Shown here in pieces: positions 44,042 to 55,982 of a stretch of DNA of 64,000 bases; the first letter of the stretch is position 1; every line of letters begins with the position of its first letter. Made by a program: the position numbers and the translations under genes. Below the pieces are notes generated by a model that worked only from the letters and a program-made list of their open reading frames with translations, was not told the origin of the DNA and did not search any database. The DNA is from Hortaea werneckii (lineage: Eukaryota > Ascomycota > Dothideomycetes > Mycosphaerellales > Teratosphaeriaceae): contig JBAOKB010000071.1 in assembly GCA_037044905.1 (NCBI GenBank), forward strand, positions 62,001 through 126,000, in the 5' to 3' direction.

Positions 44042-45401
44042 ATGAGGGTCCTAGGACTGCACAGAGCCTCGAGCTATGTATCTGTGCATTCCAACGCTAA
44101 GACAACGAGAGCTCTGCGGGCGTCGTCGAACATCATAGGACGGTCACATACTCTTTGGAATGGATGTAGCAGCACACAACCCGACAAATTGAATTGCTTC
44201 AGCACAAGCCCAAAGCTTCGTCAGTCGCCATCAATCAAAAAGTCCGGCATTGCTTCTGGGAATCTTCCACTCTCTGGCATCACGGTAGTGGCGCTGGAGC
44301 AAGCGATTGCGGGACCATTCTGTACCCGACAGCTAGCAGACCTTGGAGCTCGGATAATCAAAATAGAACGCCCGGCAAAGGCGATTTCAATCGAGATCAT
44401 GATCAGAGAGTCAAGGGGCTATGTTCCCATTTTGTCTGGACAAACCGGAGCAAGGAAAGTCTTGCCCTTGATCTGAAACAGCAGCAAGACCTGCATGCAC
44501 TGAAGAAGATACTCTCGAAAGCAGACGTCCTAGTGCAGAATCTTGCACCAGGCGCCACAGAGCGTATGGGTCTAGGCTACGAGACCTTGAAGCAGCAACA
44601 CCCCAACTCATTGTTTGTGACATCTCTGGTTACGGTTCTACGGGACCCTACAGGGACAAGAAGGCTTATGACCTCCTCATTCAATCCGAAGCCGGATTTC
44701 TATCCGTGACCGGCTCACCTGGACAGCCTGCAAAATCCGGAATAAGCATAGCAGATATTGCTGCAGGGACTACAGCCTTCAATAACATTCTTGCGGCGAT
44801 CATACAGCGTGGCAAGACTGGAAAGGGCAGCAGGCTAGACGTGAGTATGCTCGAAAGCATGGCCGAATGGATGAGCTTTCCAATGTACTACGCAAGCGAT
44901 GGAGCAGCGCCGCCCCCCATGAGCGGGAGCGGAGCATGCGTCCATCTACCCTTATGGCCCCTTTGACACTGGAGGCGGTGGGAAGGTCATGCTAGGTATG
45001 CAGAATGAGCGTGAATGGGGTATCTTTTGCAAAGACATCCTGGACAAGCCTGCGTTAACTGAAGACGAGCGATTTGCGAACACCTCATTGCGATCGAAGA
45101 ATCGAAAAGAGCTTCGACAGATCATTGAAGAGGTCTTCAGCAGCATGGAAGCTGATGCTGTACTCGACAAGCTGCAAAATGCTGGCATAGCGAATGCTAA
45201 GCTGAACGACATGGCTGGGCTTTGGGCACATCCTCAGCTGAAAGCTCGAGATAGATGGGCACAGGTACAGAGTCCGAAAGGATTGATTCCAGCACTTAAA
45301 CCCGCCGGGGCAGCCGAAACCAGCGATGTGCGCATGGACCGATCCCAGCCGTCGGTGAGCATAACGAGGCCATCTTTAAAGAGTTTGACATATCGAGATA
45401 G
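44042..45401 (+). pseudogene. Family III CoA-transferase (SUGCT/CaiB-like), four frameshifts
   Basis: Protein similarity runs continuously through three reading frames. A basic, Ser-rich leader (possible mitochondrial presequence) is followed by SGITVVALEQAIAGPFCTRQLADLGARIIKIERP. The first slip, at about 44371-44375 (CCC), leads to HFVWTNRSKESLALDLK. The second, at about 44605-44612, leads to DISGYGSTGPYRDKKAYDLL with the catalytic Asp region. The third, at about 44912-44930 (near CCCCCC), leads to IYPYGPFDTGGGGKVM and NEREWGIFC. The fourth, at about 45338-45345, leads to GEHNEAIFKEFDI and a stop at 45399. In one reading a TGA also falls where Arg is expected near 44919. Relatives move CoA onto C4-C6 dicarboxylic acids in mitochondria. 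No intron explains the shifts because no residues are lost. Either a pseudogene or an effect of the low-accuracy segment. Confidence 0.8.
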
Positions 45402-45465
45402 TCTATTTGGGTATCATACAGGGGGCTGGGCCAACGAATCGTTTCATTTCGTAATACCATTCAGA

Positions 45466-46462
45466 CTAGTCTTCGACCTGCGAGATCAAGATGTCCATCT
45501 GATCCTCTACGTTTTTGATGCCTTTGACCACGTTCTCGTCCTTTCCTTGGCCCGGAGTCCAGGTTGCGTGGGCAAAGTCGATCATTTTGACTTTGAAGGC
45601 GGTCGGCGGGTCATCTTCTTCCTCCTCCTCCTCTAGACTTTGCTGCACCTCGCCGATCGTTGGAGCTTTCTCCTGCGTGCTCGGCGCTTTTTCATGACCG
45701 CCCATTACAGAGTCGAGATTTGATGCGTCGCCTTCGTAGACAATTAGCAGGCTGGCGCTGAACATGCGAGACTCTGCCCGCTCGAGGACATGTCTGCACT
45801 TCGCTATCTCTGCCTGGATAGTGTCCAGCAGTTCGGCGGCCTGGTCGTTCTTCAATCCGGTGGTCAGGCCAGCAAAGAAGGTTCCAAATCCATCTTTGAC
45901 GTTGTCGGCGTTGAACTTGGCGGCCGTAGAACTTGTCGTAAACGTCGTAGCTGCTACCGTTCCACACCTTCATTCCGGCGATTCTGAAGTTGAGCGAGCC
46001 GCTTGTGGTCTCAGAAGCGACTTTGTCAAGCCTTTCTGCCTTTTCTGGTGCTGTTGAGTTTGGGTCATACAGACGAGCGCCAAGCTTTAGGTCCAAGACG
46101 TTTGGCTGCTTGAAGCCGTGCTCTAGGTTTTCCAGAACAATCGCCGTCTCAGTGGCAATCTTGGACCCATGGAGGCGCTCTTCTTTCTGTGCTTCGCTGG
46201 TGGCGAGAAGATCATGTGCGGCCGTGGAGTCGACTGCCTGGGCGGGTGCACCCAGGGAGAGTGTACCCATGAATGTCGGCATCAACTCGGCAAATTCTGG
46301 GTGTTCCAGGAGGGTCTGCTGATAGAAGTTGACCTCAGCATCAGTGCAAGGCTTGATGAGCATCTCGCCCGTCGCATCTGACATGACGCCTTCGTGGCCG
46401 GCCGCCGCATTCTCAAAGGATTTCAACGTGGATGCGTCTAGTTGCTTTGAACTGCTGGCCAT
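45466..46462 (-). CDS. arg82: Inositol polyphosphate multikinase (Arg82/Ipk2), one frameshift
   Basis: IPK-family kinase that phosphorylates inositol trisphosphate to higher inositol phosphates and in yeast supports arginine regulation and mRNA export. N-terminal part (46462 to about 45925): GHEGVMSDATGEMLIKPC, FMGTLSLG, VLENLEHGFKQPNVLDLKLG with the PxxxDxKxG catalytic motif, and DVYDKFYGR. The frame then slips by one base at about 45917-45925 (extra C in CCGCC) and continues NADNVKDGFGTFFAGLTTG, SASLLIVYEGD (SLL motif) and KVKMIDFAHATW, the metal-binding IDF motif. All kinase motifs are present, so a sequence error is more likely than loss of function. A run of seven acidic residues precedes the IDF segment. 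Confidence 0.85.
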
Positions 46463-47244
46463 CTTTCGTATTTATGTTGTTGGGGGGGGGTTGAAGATGG
46501 ATGATGAAGCTTTCGCTAGAGCCTGAAGACTGTGAATTTGAGAAAACTTCTATACCTTCGTCGACTCCCCGCCACTTCAGAAGTGTTTTCCGATCTGGAG
46601 ATTGGCATTCCAAGCCAGGGGTTGTGCTGGCTCTCAACCACAACATCCGCGGCGACGTTAAAGACAGGGCTGAGATGAATCTTGGCAATGACGTCCACAG
46701 GCGATTGCCTGCCCACATGCATGTTCCCTGTTGAGAAGCTGTCCAATCGTCGGCTGCGGCGCTCGGAGATGGCTTCATTACCCGCTTTCCCGCTCTCATC
46801 ATGCAGACACCCGTTCGGGGCTTCATTGCCGATGTGCCTCAGGCAAGCACAACCAGTCCTGCACCTCTTCGACCCGTTTGATCTCTAGAGACTTGTCTTC
46901 TTGCATGAAGCATGTAGTCACCGTAGCGAAGCCTGATACCAGTCATCCTGCTGCCAGTATCACGACGCAGCTCGTGATTACGACTGTCTACACAATCACT
47001 CTACTGCTCATCACCAGATACTCCATTGATCCAGCGATCACCTACTCTCGATCAAGTGTTTGATCGTGCTTGCTCCTGAACAGCTAACCGTACATATTCA
47101 TCCTCTATCAGCAGTCGTTGCATGTGCACGTCACAGTTAGCTTCCTCCCATAAGCACAAGCAACTTGCATCAGTCCTTTGACCAAAACAGAACTGTCGAA
47201 CGCTTGGCCGCGAGCTGCACCCTTTTGATAGCCTTTAAGGACCA
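46463..47244. promoter_or_regulatory. Divergent intergenic region
   Basis: About 780 bp between the multikinase start and the La/Arb1 gene. A run of nine G lies near 46483-46491. No gene seen; must contain both promoters. Confidence 0.4.
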
Positions 47245-49094
47245 ATGACGACACCGTCGCCAACCACATCAACCTCATCAATCATGGCTTCCGGTTTACT
47301 AGACCTCTGTCTCCTCGACAGAACGCGAACAAGATCCTGGAGCGGCTGTCAGCCTTTCAGCATGGACCCCGCCAGGCCAGCAGCAGGAGGAGCCTCATGC
47401 GCGTGCGGGAGAAATACTGCGCCAGGTTGAGTATTATTTCAGTGAAGAGAGTCTTCCTGGAGACTCTCACTTACTGGGCTTCACTGGGAGAGACGGCACG
47501 AAACCTGTCAGTCTCAGCATGATCCTTAGCTTCAAGAAAATGAAACAGTATCGACCGAAGGCCGCCGTTCGCGAAGTTCTGAAGTCGAGTAGCCTTGTCG
47601 AGGTGGTTGATTCAAATCATATCAAGCGCCGATATCCACTAAATACACCACTCTTGGTCGTACCCAAGGTTGATGAAGCTAGAGCCCGGCGCGAAATCAT
47701 GCTGGCTGCCAATCCGCATCTGACCAAGAACATGCTCAAATCGACAGGTTTCGAACCCGACGCAACCGAGCCGCCGCTCACCGACGCAGAGCGCAGCCTG
47801 TACGACCCTTCCTTCGACTTCATTGACCGCATACAGACAGCCGTGAAGTACTTTGCCAGCAAGCGCAAGATGCACCAAGATCTCCTACAGGTCTTCGAAA
47901 AGTTCTTGTTTTTCGGCGGCTTCATCAGCAATGCGCAGACCTTCCAGAGCGGCATGAGTAAGGAGGAGTTGAAGAAGCAAGAAGGACTTACTGAGGCTCA
48001 AGCCAAAGAACTTCTTGAGTATTACTTGGTGTCCGACGCAGTCGTGACATCTATCTCTTCGTGTTACGAAGATCAGAAGAAAGTTGCCGAATTTGTGGTC
48101 GACTTCGAAGCTGTAGCGAAGGGCTTTCTCTCCTCCGAATTCATGGCCTCCTTCGACTACTACGATGAGAAGATGGTTCAAAAAGGCACACAGGTTTTGC
48201 GAAGCTTCTACAACTACCTTCTCCTGCATCGTGTCTGCCCCGAGTACGACGAGACAATTACGAGCCGCATGCTCGATCTGCGATGTTGCCGAAACGGAGC
48301 TAAATAAGCTGGCTGTGGCCGACAAATGCTTGCCTGGCGCTTTCAATGCGGCTTGCTCAACTCTATTCAAAGGCAGTTACGTTGGGTTGCACCGCGACGC
48401 CTTTTCAGCCGCTCCAGATGACGAAGATGGAGGGTGGATCATGCAGGGTGACAACATCGGGCTGTCTCGAAAAGATGCGAAGATGATCTTCAGCGCAGGT
48501 ATTGCCGCTTATGGCACGGACGAACAGTATGAAAAGGCCGAAGTGTTGCTCAAAAATGACGTTGAACACGTCGAGTGTGTCACTCACGAAGGCATTGGGC
48601 TGGAGGTTACAAGTATTGAGCTTCCAGACAAGAAAGCACTTGAATTGTACGAGCGCCTGAACAGCACCGAGACGGACTCCTATCAGATAGCATGCATTCA
48701 GCCAATGGGCCGGCTCATTTGCAAACCGTGGGACGTTCCTATTGCAGCACCTACCGATCTGCCGGAGCAGGCAAAGGCAAAGACATCGTGTGGCGAAAAC
48801 TCTGTGTTCCTCATCGAACAAGAGGTACTCCCATTCTGCTTCGAAGGAATGAAAATCGACTGTACAGTCAAGCAGCTAGACTGCGGCATCAAGTGGATCG
48901 ACACAATCGATTCCCTCTTCCCGAGCTTCTATACTTGGTTGCCGAATGAGAGTGTTTGCGGCAAAGGAGCATGGAAGGAACCCGGCCCACCGAAGGAGTG
49001 GATGCTGAGGCAGACACAGCGCTCAGGCAAACCGGGCAATGGCGCCGTCGTGCCAGCTCAAATGGACGCCCAGGGCGCAGGTGCTGCTGGTTAG
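47245..49094 (+). CDS. arb1: La-motif plus Arb1-domain protein (Argonaute chaperone complex subunit), frameshifted
   Basis: From about 47303 to 48258 one frame encodes a La-type winged helix (GEILRQVEYYFSEESLPGDS, VSLSMILSFKKMKQYRPKAA, LEV-like SSSLVEVVD). It runs directly into an Arb1-like domain (STGFEPDATEPPLTDAERSL, DRIQTAVKYFASKRKMHQ, VVDFEAVAKGFLSSEFMASF, VCPEYDETIT). A one-base slip at about 48257-48262 moves the remainder (ICDVAETELNKLAVADKCLPG, FNAACSTLFKGSYVGLH) to the next frame, ending at 49094. Arb1 of fission yeast is in the ARC complex that loads small RNAs onto Argonaute; the La motif binds RNA 3' ends. The 5' end is unresolved: ATGs at 47245 and 47284 are in another frame, joined by a second slip near 47300 or an intron I could not place. 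Family call is from remembered sequence patterns. Confidence 0.68.
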
Positions 49095-49430
49095 GCATTT
49101 CACGAGGGGAATGGAGTGGAAAGCAAATGGTGGCATGCGGCGTTCACTTCTGACCCCACAGGCTTGACAGGCCACGGTAGTGGCGACGACGATGAGAGCG
49201 GGCGTGGGAGTGATGGGCCTAACTTAAACGTTACCTTGGTTTGGAGGGCGAGCCTCTTGCACGTCTCGTCGAGGACGCAAAAATGGACACACGGGGAGCG
49301 CGATCAATGCGCGCAACTACTGGAGGTCTACAACACGTCTCGAACGGGGCTAAGGCAGTGCGATGATGCGGATGTGACAATATCTTAGCAGTACTTTCCT
49401 AGCCTGCAAATAATGTTCGTACAATCACTG
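49095..49430. other. Convergent 3' region
   Basis: About 340 bp between the La/Arb1 and Exo84 stops. Nothing recognised. Confidence 0.55.
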
Positions 49431-51632
49431 TCAACTAGCAACGGCAGCTTCACCGTTTTGATAACCACCGTGCCTCTCAAAGCCTCTTCCAACAAGACTT
49501 GTAAAGTCTACTCCCACCTCACTCAATACTTGCGCCTGCTCTTTAGCAATCTGTAGACACTCGTTCCAAAGTTCGCCATCCCTTTCAACGCTGCTCAGCT
49601 GCCGCTCAAGCGCCTCGTTAAATTCATCAACCCGTTCCTTAGCCCATTTGACTACCGCACTGCCGCTGGCAGGTGGGAAACTACCTGAGAAAGTCCGGAA
49701 CGTGTGTAGCAGTAACGTGAACGTAGTGAACGACAAGGCGTGCAGATATGGCTGTAACGCCCCAGTAAAAGGCAGACTGCGAGTTCGCAACCGTAACGTT
49801 TCGGTTCGAGCGGAAAGGTATGTCGACCGTGCCAGGTCTTCATATCCCAATCTCAGCAACCAGCTCACGTTCTCCTTGGTGCGCTCTGCGGCGGCGCTGC
49901 TTTGTGTCAGCTGCCGACTGACGCTCTGTGCGAGCTTCGCGGCACGCTCGTCTACCTTGGTCAGGATGATATCTTGTGCCGTCTGGTTGCCCTTGACACT
50001 CCTCGCAAACTTCCTCAATTTCTCGGTGCGGCTCACGGCTTCCTCGAAGTGTTGTAAGGCAATATTGATGTCAAGCCCATCGATCTGGTTTTCCACCCAT
50101 CTGATCGATTGTTGCCGGCCTTCGGCGTCAATGAGGACGCTGTTGCTTCTTTGCAAGCCCATACCGCCGCCTGCAGCTTTCTCGCGCTCGGCATCTTCTT
50201 GCGCGGCTTTCTTCAGCAGACGCGGGTCCCGTCCGGTCAACAGTGCCAGCTCGTCTAGTTTGCGTTCACGCTGACCGTGCTCGGCTGCCATCTGTTTTCG
50301 CAGATCTTCCTGCGCTTTGCGGAACGCCACTAAAAGACCAGCTTTCTCCGATGAGTCGTTGATGGCGTAGGTAAAGGATTCGTTGCCGGCGCGGATGTTG
50401 ATCGCGTTAGCTATAGCGTCATGTTCACGGCTGCTGCTATGGCCAACAGAGATCGAAGAGTGCGTACTGATATCGGCAAGCGAGACATCTTGAAGCGCCC
50501 AGCAGCGTTCAGCGACCAGAGTTGTTGGTTGAGGTTGGTTACCGCCACCGCCACCACTGGCCCCGGGTTGTAGATGGACATGCGGTTTCCAGCCGAGCCA
50601 CCCTGGCCTCCCGGGAGATCGTTGCGTTTCTTTTCGCAAGCCACCATCAAGTGGTCGTTCAATAACACCAACGCGACTCGCCTTCGCGGTTTCCAGGTCG
50701 CGGCATTCAATTCAACCCATCGCTGACTTTCCATGATGATGTGTCTGCCCGGCAGGGCAGGGAGGTACTTTTGGCTGCCCTCCACCCGCTTCCACAGGGC
50801 TTGAAGGTGTGTAGACCAAAGCGCTTCAAGATTGGCAACTGAGCTGCGATTAGCACGCTTCCTGTCCGCCAGACTCATCGCTGAAGTGGGACCCATGGCG
50901 TCCGGCCCACCAGCCGCACTTGTCGCATGTCCCAGCGCTCCAGTAAGCTCGCTCATCATCCCTCTCAGCATCTTCATTCTCAGACTTTAACTTGTCGGCT
51001 TCCTTGGAGATCTTGATGAACTGCGTGCGATTCTGGTAGACATTGTGCTGTAGCTCGGCGCTCGTATGCGCTTTGAGGCTCGTGAGCTCCTGCTGATAAG
51101 CCTGTATGTCATCTTCCGTCGCTTCAGAGAGGATATTCTGCACGTATTGTGGCGCTTCCAGTCCTGCGTCTCCAAGAGCAGTGGGATTTACGCGTAGTCT
51201 ACCAGGGCCATGCGCTCGGTCTGGGCTCCGTCCGTCGCGTTGCGGCGACCTGCTCTGGGACGGGCTCTTACCACGAGCATACTGCGCAGGCAGACTCGGC
51301 ATAGCAGGGACGGGGGGTGCCAGCCCTCCATCGCCCCATTGTCCCGCCTGCGCACCTGACACAAAGCGCGTGCTGTATCTCCGCTTTACGAGGTCACTTG
51401 TCTTGTCGCCTCCACCCAGGCTCGGTCGAGGCTCTCTGCCAGGTACAGTCAAGTTGCCATTGCCCGACCCATTGGTTTGCGTCTCCCTGAGCGGAGGCCC
51501 TCTGCTGTCCTGGCTGCGATCTCGGGATTCGACGATGGACGGCTGTGATATCTGTCGCGGAGCGGAGATAGTGGGTCGGGCAGTCTTCTTACGGCGGAGG
51601 GATATTCCCTTGAGGCTCTTCTCCTCGGACAT
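49431..51632 (-). CDS. exo84: Exocyst subunit Exo84, two frameshifts
   Basis: Exocyst component tethering secretory vesicles at the plasma membrane, essential in yeasts. The N-terminal disordered region (MSEEKSLKGISLRRKKTARP, Pro/Ser/Arg-rich) leads to a helical LEAPQYVQNILSEATEDDIQAYQQ segment. A slip at about 50975-50980 (GAGAATG) switches frame to the coiled MKMLRGMMSELTGAL, then the PH-like domain with YLPALPGRHIIMESQRWVEL and RVALVLLNDHLMVA. A second slip in about 50555-50566 (GGGG) leads to LVAERCWALQDVSLADI, NAINIRAGNESFTYAI, the remaining helical bundle and the stop at 49431. The joined product is about 730 residues, in the normal range. Continuity of an essential protein across both slips argues for sequence error rather than a dead gene. 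Confidence 0.82.
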
Positions 51633-51932
51633 GGTTTCAGTTGCCAGCGGCGGTCATGGGACGTAGAGACATGCAGCAAGTCTCAAGCTATCGACTGCTA
51701 CCGTACAGGTAGGTTGGATGCACGTGCCGACGGAGATGGGAGCTCAGGTGGGCCGAGCTTGAGACTCTCAGCAGGGAAATTTGACGGGACTCTCTAGACA
51801 TTCCCCATCTTGCCAGCGTCTGTATATAATCACGAGGAGACTTGGGTCATCGCATTTGTATCGCCGTGATACTCCTTGCCATAGTATACCCTTTACGATT
51901 CACCGAGCCGTCACTCCAGCCTCCTCCCGAAA
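51633..51932. promoter_or_regulatory. Short divergent promoter, Exo84 and Tom20
   Basis: 300 bp between the two divergent ATGs; no defined site. Confidence 0.45.
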
Positions 51933-52526
51933 ATGGCCGCAACGCAACCTGGGCAACAAACCTCCTTCACGACCATCGCCCTGGCTTCAGCTGGCGTCGT
52001 CGCAACTGGCTGCTTAGCATACGCTGTCTATTTTGATTACCGACGACGAAATGACATCGACTTCCGCAAGTCGCTGAAGAAGCAGCACAAGAAGGTGTCC
52101 AAGGCCAATGAGATTGAGGCCAAGTCCGCAGAGAAGGGCCAGAAGGAGAAGATTCGGCGCGCGGTAGACGAGGCGAACGAGGATGGCTTCCCGAAGGACC
52201 CAGAGGAGACGGAGGGCTACTTCATGCAGGAGGTCGCCAGAGGAGAGAGCATGTGCACAGACGGCAGCGACCCGGTGGACGCTGCCTTGTGCTTCTACAA
52301 GGCCTTGAAGGTGTACCCGCAGCCGAGAGAACTGATCAGCATCTACGACAAGACTGTGCCAAAGGTAAGGATTCTCAAATGCAACGTAACGGTTGATCTC
52401 GTGCTAATATGAATAAAGCCCATCCTTGACATTCTCGCCGAAATGATTGCTGTCGACCCAAGCATATCCGTGTCAGGCGCAGGCTCCAGCGCCGGCTCTG
52501 ATGCCGGCAACGCCAATGTGGAGTAA
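51933..52526 (+). CDS. tom20: Mitochondrial import receptor Tom20
   Basis: Predicted 179-residue outer-membrane receptor that recognises presequences. Exon 1 is 51933-52364, intron 52365-52418 (54 nt, GTAAGG, GTGCTAAT branch, AAG acceptor), exon 2 is 52419-52526. A single N-terminal membrane anchor (about residues 14-34, ending FDYRRRNDIDFRKSLKKQHKK) precedes the charged linker and the cytosolic receptor domain with FPKDPEETEGYFMQEVARGE, AALCFYKALKVYPQPRELISIYDKTVPK and, across the intron, PILDILAEMIAVDP. Short Gly/Ser/Ala tail. Frame intact, although both neighbours are frameshifted. Its size and motifs match Neurospora Tom20. Confidence 0.94.
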
Positions 52527-53721
52527 GAGAGGACGGCGGAAGGAGATGTTGCGAGGCTCGGAACGCGTCCCGAGGAACTCGAAGGGGAAGAGATGTGTAA
52601 CAACCATACTTCAAACATGTCGTTGATAGCTTGGCGGCAGAGATGTGTAAGAGCATAGCTGTGGATTGCATGGGCAGGCGTAGGCAGGAGGAGCAGGCGC
52701 TGGGATCTCATCTCCTACGGCTGGTGTATAAAGCGTGTACAAATATTTACAATCAACAGAGCTTACGATCTTCACATATCGGACAGTAGGCGAGACAGAG
52801 AGGGAAGATGCTGATGGTAAACGATAGATTATCGGGTCAGTTTAAATGGATGGCATCCTTGTTGAACATCGGCAGTCTACATGACTATCAGTCGCAGTGG
52901 CCCATACCGACCATTTCAGCTGCCCTAATATGGCTGCGAGACGATGATTAGAATAGATGTACCGCCCAAAATGATCCATTTCTGCCACGGCGATCGTACA
53001 GCGCGTCGAGAAGTTCGCCACAGTCCACTGGGCTCTTTGTGAGTATGTCTCGCATGGCAGACTTCGATGATGGATCCAACAAGCGGATCCGATTCGGCGG
53101 TCTCTTTGAGGCATCGTTTGGAAGACAATGTCTGCGCTGAATGCTTTCACTGACCATCGGCTTTGTGCCTTCAACACTCATAAGTCTGCTGCAGAGTGGG
53201 TAAGACAACCTGGGAAAGGGCTCAGACTTTCACGGAGGAGAAGGAACACAGTAGAGGAGCTGGTAGATGCAGAGCCAAACGTGTCAAAAGGAGCTGTGTA
53301 CATACCACAAGCATTGAGCCAGGTACCGGATGTACTTCCAAAGCGGTAACAATGTCACTTTCACAGAAGCCTCGCGAGGTCCTACCAACCCTACTGTACA
53401 GCCTGGAGGACTGCACTGTCCAGACTGTCACTGTCTCGACTGTGCAACAAGCTTCTGCGGGTGCGGGAACGGGATGACGGGATGACGGGAGCTAGAGCGC
53501 GGGGACAGTTTCATTCGTCGGCGCCGCGTCTGCTCTTTCACATGCGTACAGGTTCAGGAAAGAAAAAGGCAGGCACGATGCTGCTGTTGTCCTGGCTGGG
53601 CACCTTCCTCACTAACAATGCGGTGTTTGCTTGGGCTCGAGCGCGCTTCCCGCCCGCCTTTCACCATGTCTTCCACAACTTCTCCCTCTTCTCTGCACTG
53701 CAACGCTCCATCACCCGCATC
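52527..53721. other. Intergenic, no gene recognised
   Basis: About 1.2 kb between Tom20 and Tad3. The last 140 bp contain an in-frame ATG (53578) that would give the Tad3 protein a hydrophobic extension; judged to be 5' leader. Confidence 0.45.
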
Positions 53722-55432
53722 ATGGGCCGCCCACTCGACGCAAAACCCGCCGCTGGTGCTGCCGACCAGAGGCCCCAGAGGCGCATGGTGCATTTGAAAA
53801 CCAAAGAAGAGTGCCGTCTAGGTAACGAGACTATTCAGGTTTGGACTCTGGAATTGCCTAGCAAGCATGCAGAGGGCATCTTGAAGTACGTTTGCCTCTG
53901 CACCCCACATTGACCAATTTATCAATCCGATATTCGTCGCTGACTGTCCAACAGAGTCATCAAGGAAAACGTTCCCGGCTACGACACTGTCGATCTGCAG
54001 CACCTTCGCCGCTTTGCCAAGCCAAAGTTCCTTCCGGACCATGTACTTGGCGAGCGTGACCGCGTCAAGGAGATGTACTCCATTCCTCGTGCGTGGGAGA
54101 CAAACGACCCCGTCGTGATACAGCAACCAGACTCTAGGTGGGAATGGTCAACGCCAGGCAAGCTTCGTGTCAACAGCCGTCCGCAAACGCTGTATCTCAT
54201 GGTCTGCCCGTCCAATGTCATTGGCCTGCAGGACTTGCACGACCTGATGATCAAACATTCACCTTTCGCTTCCGGTGCCGATTCCTGGGCCTACCCGCTC
54301 GAGATCAAGGAAGTCACCGTCCCTCGCCTTGCACCCACCAGCCCTGAGCAGGCAGCCACATGGTCGGAACAGTACTGGCCCACCTTCTATCGCAAGACAA
54401 ACCCCTTCGGTGCCCACCCAGCGACGATCGAGAAAGCTAAGAACGAGCTCGAGACTCCACAGGCGGGCAACCTCAGCATCGACCAAGCCATGGCACTCGC
54501 GGATCAGGCCGGAACAGCAACCGAAAAGTGCGGCTTCGGCATCCACACCGGTTGTGTCGTCGTTGAGCGCGTCGACGACAAGACCGAGATTATTGCTGTC
54601 GCCGGTGATGCACGCTTGAGATCGCTGCCTAGCGAGGGCGGTAAGAGCATGCCTAGTTCTGGTGGCGGGGACTCTTCAGTAGACAGTAGTCTTCTGGCTG
54701 ACGGTGCAGATGGCACTGACGAACCCGATGCCGGTGGCGAGAAGGTCGCATCAAAGGCCAAGCGCAAGAAGATGCGGAAGAGGCGGAACAAGGCTCTGAA
54801 GGCTGGCGAGAGCGATTCTAATGGATGCAGCTCCGGCAATGTCATGGCCCATGCCGCTATGCGCGCTCTTGGTATGGTCGGCCGCAAACGCCTCCGCGTC
54901 GCAAGTCAGCCTGTCACTGCCGCTGCAGCAAAAGCGGAGAGCAACTTCTCCCGCGTTGGCCTCGAGCACGATGAGCAAGCACGGGACGCCTTCTTCCTGG
55001 ATACGCCCCTCACCCCTGTTGAGCAGCAGTACTTCGCCCTCGATAATCTCAAGCCAGATGGCTATCTTTGTCTGAAGCTTGAGATTTTTCCTCACTCATG
55101 AACCATGCATGATGTGCTCCATGGCATTGGTGCATAGTCGTGTCGGCAGGGTCGTGTTTGCAAACCGTATGCCCCGCACAGGAGGTTTGACAGCCGAGAT
55201 GGTTAGAAACGATACCGGCCCCGTTGGACTTGGCTACGGATTATGCTGGCGCAAAGAGCTCAATTGGCAGTTCATGTGCTGGGAGTGGACGAACGCCGCC
55301 TATGCATTGGAGCAGAAGCGGAAGCAAGAACGCCAAGCAGCACTGGTACAGCAACGTGGTGTTGGCGTCTTTGGTGGTGGCGTTGGCGGCAAGAAAAGCC
55401 AGGCAGCAATTAACTGTTGCAGCAGGTGGTGA
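53722..55432 (+). CDS. tad3: tRNA adenosine deaminase subunit Tad3, frameshifted
   Basis: Non-catalytic partner of Tad2; together they convert wobble A34 to inosine in tRNAs. Exon 1 is 53722-53885, intron 53886-53954 (69 nt, GTACGT, GCTGAC, CAG), exon 2 follows. ELPSKHAEGILKVIKENVPG and LQHLRRFAKPKFLPDHV are typical N-terminal Tad3. The deaminase domain has GNVMAHAAMRALGMV, where the catalytic Glu of Tad2 (HAE) is replaced, as expected for Tad3. A Lys/Arg-rich insertion precedes it. At 55085-55089 a T5 run shifts the frame by one base; the next frame gives FLTHEPCMMCSMALVHSRVGRVVF with the PCxxC zinc ligands and LGYGLCWRKELNWQF. The stop at 55430-55432 may itself follow another slip, since an acidic tail is open to 55538 in an adjacent frame. 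Confidence 0.85.
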
Positions 55433-55538
55433 GACAGACGAAGAAGACTCTGACGAGGCTACCCCCGCTTTCGATGAAGACCATGATGACGAAGATGCTA
55501 ATGCGGGCAAGCTTAGCTTTACGAGCGTCCATGTGTAG

Positions 55539-55982
55539 AACACATCGAATGCGGCAGAGAGCAGAGCAGCGAACATGGATAATGAGGGCATGATCACCGA
55601 TGCAGCTGTTCGAGTAATAGTAATGACTTCGGAAACGACTTGGCGTGGTATTGCAGCTAGCATCGGCATGCTCAACGGAACGGCTTTGGTAAATGGTATG
55701 GAGTTTGTCGGCCAGGGGAAATGGTTGCACACGATGATTAGCGATGGCGTATGGAGATGGGGCTTGAAACTACTAGGCGTATCTTCGTGGCCGGCTGGCG
55801 ATGTATGTACTACTATTGTGACTTGGCGGATTTTGCACCTTACGCAAAGGAGAGTACATCGTAGTGTAATTTTGTGTTTCTTCCCCCACATGTTTCACTG
55901 TGCGTTTGCTACTGTCCAATTCGCTTTGCTCGGCCAATACACACGCAAGTCGCTTCAGATTATGCCAGCGCCACATAGATTT
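55539..55982. other. Convergent 3' region
   Basis: About 440 bp (550 bp from the Tad3 stop) up to the unknown protein's stop. No gene recognised. Confidence 0.5.

Noticed and set aside
44371..45345. Introns as the cause of frame changes in the CoA-transferase
   Set aside because: Protein similarity is continuous across each change with no room for an intron and no GT...AG pair at the points; single-base indels explain them.
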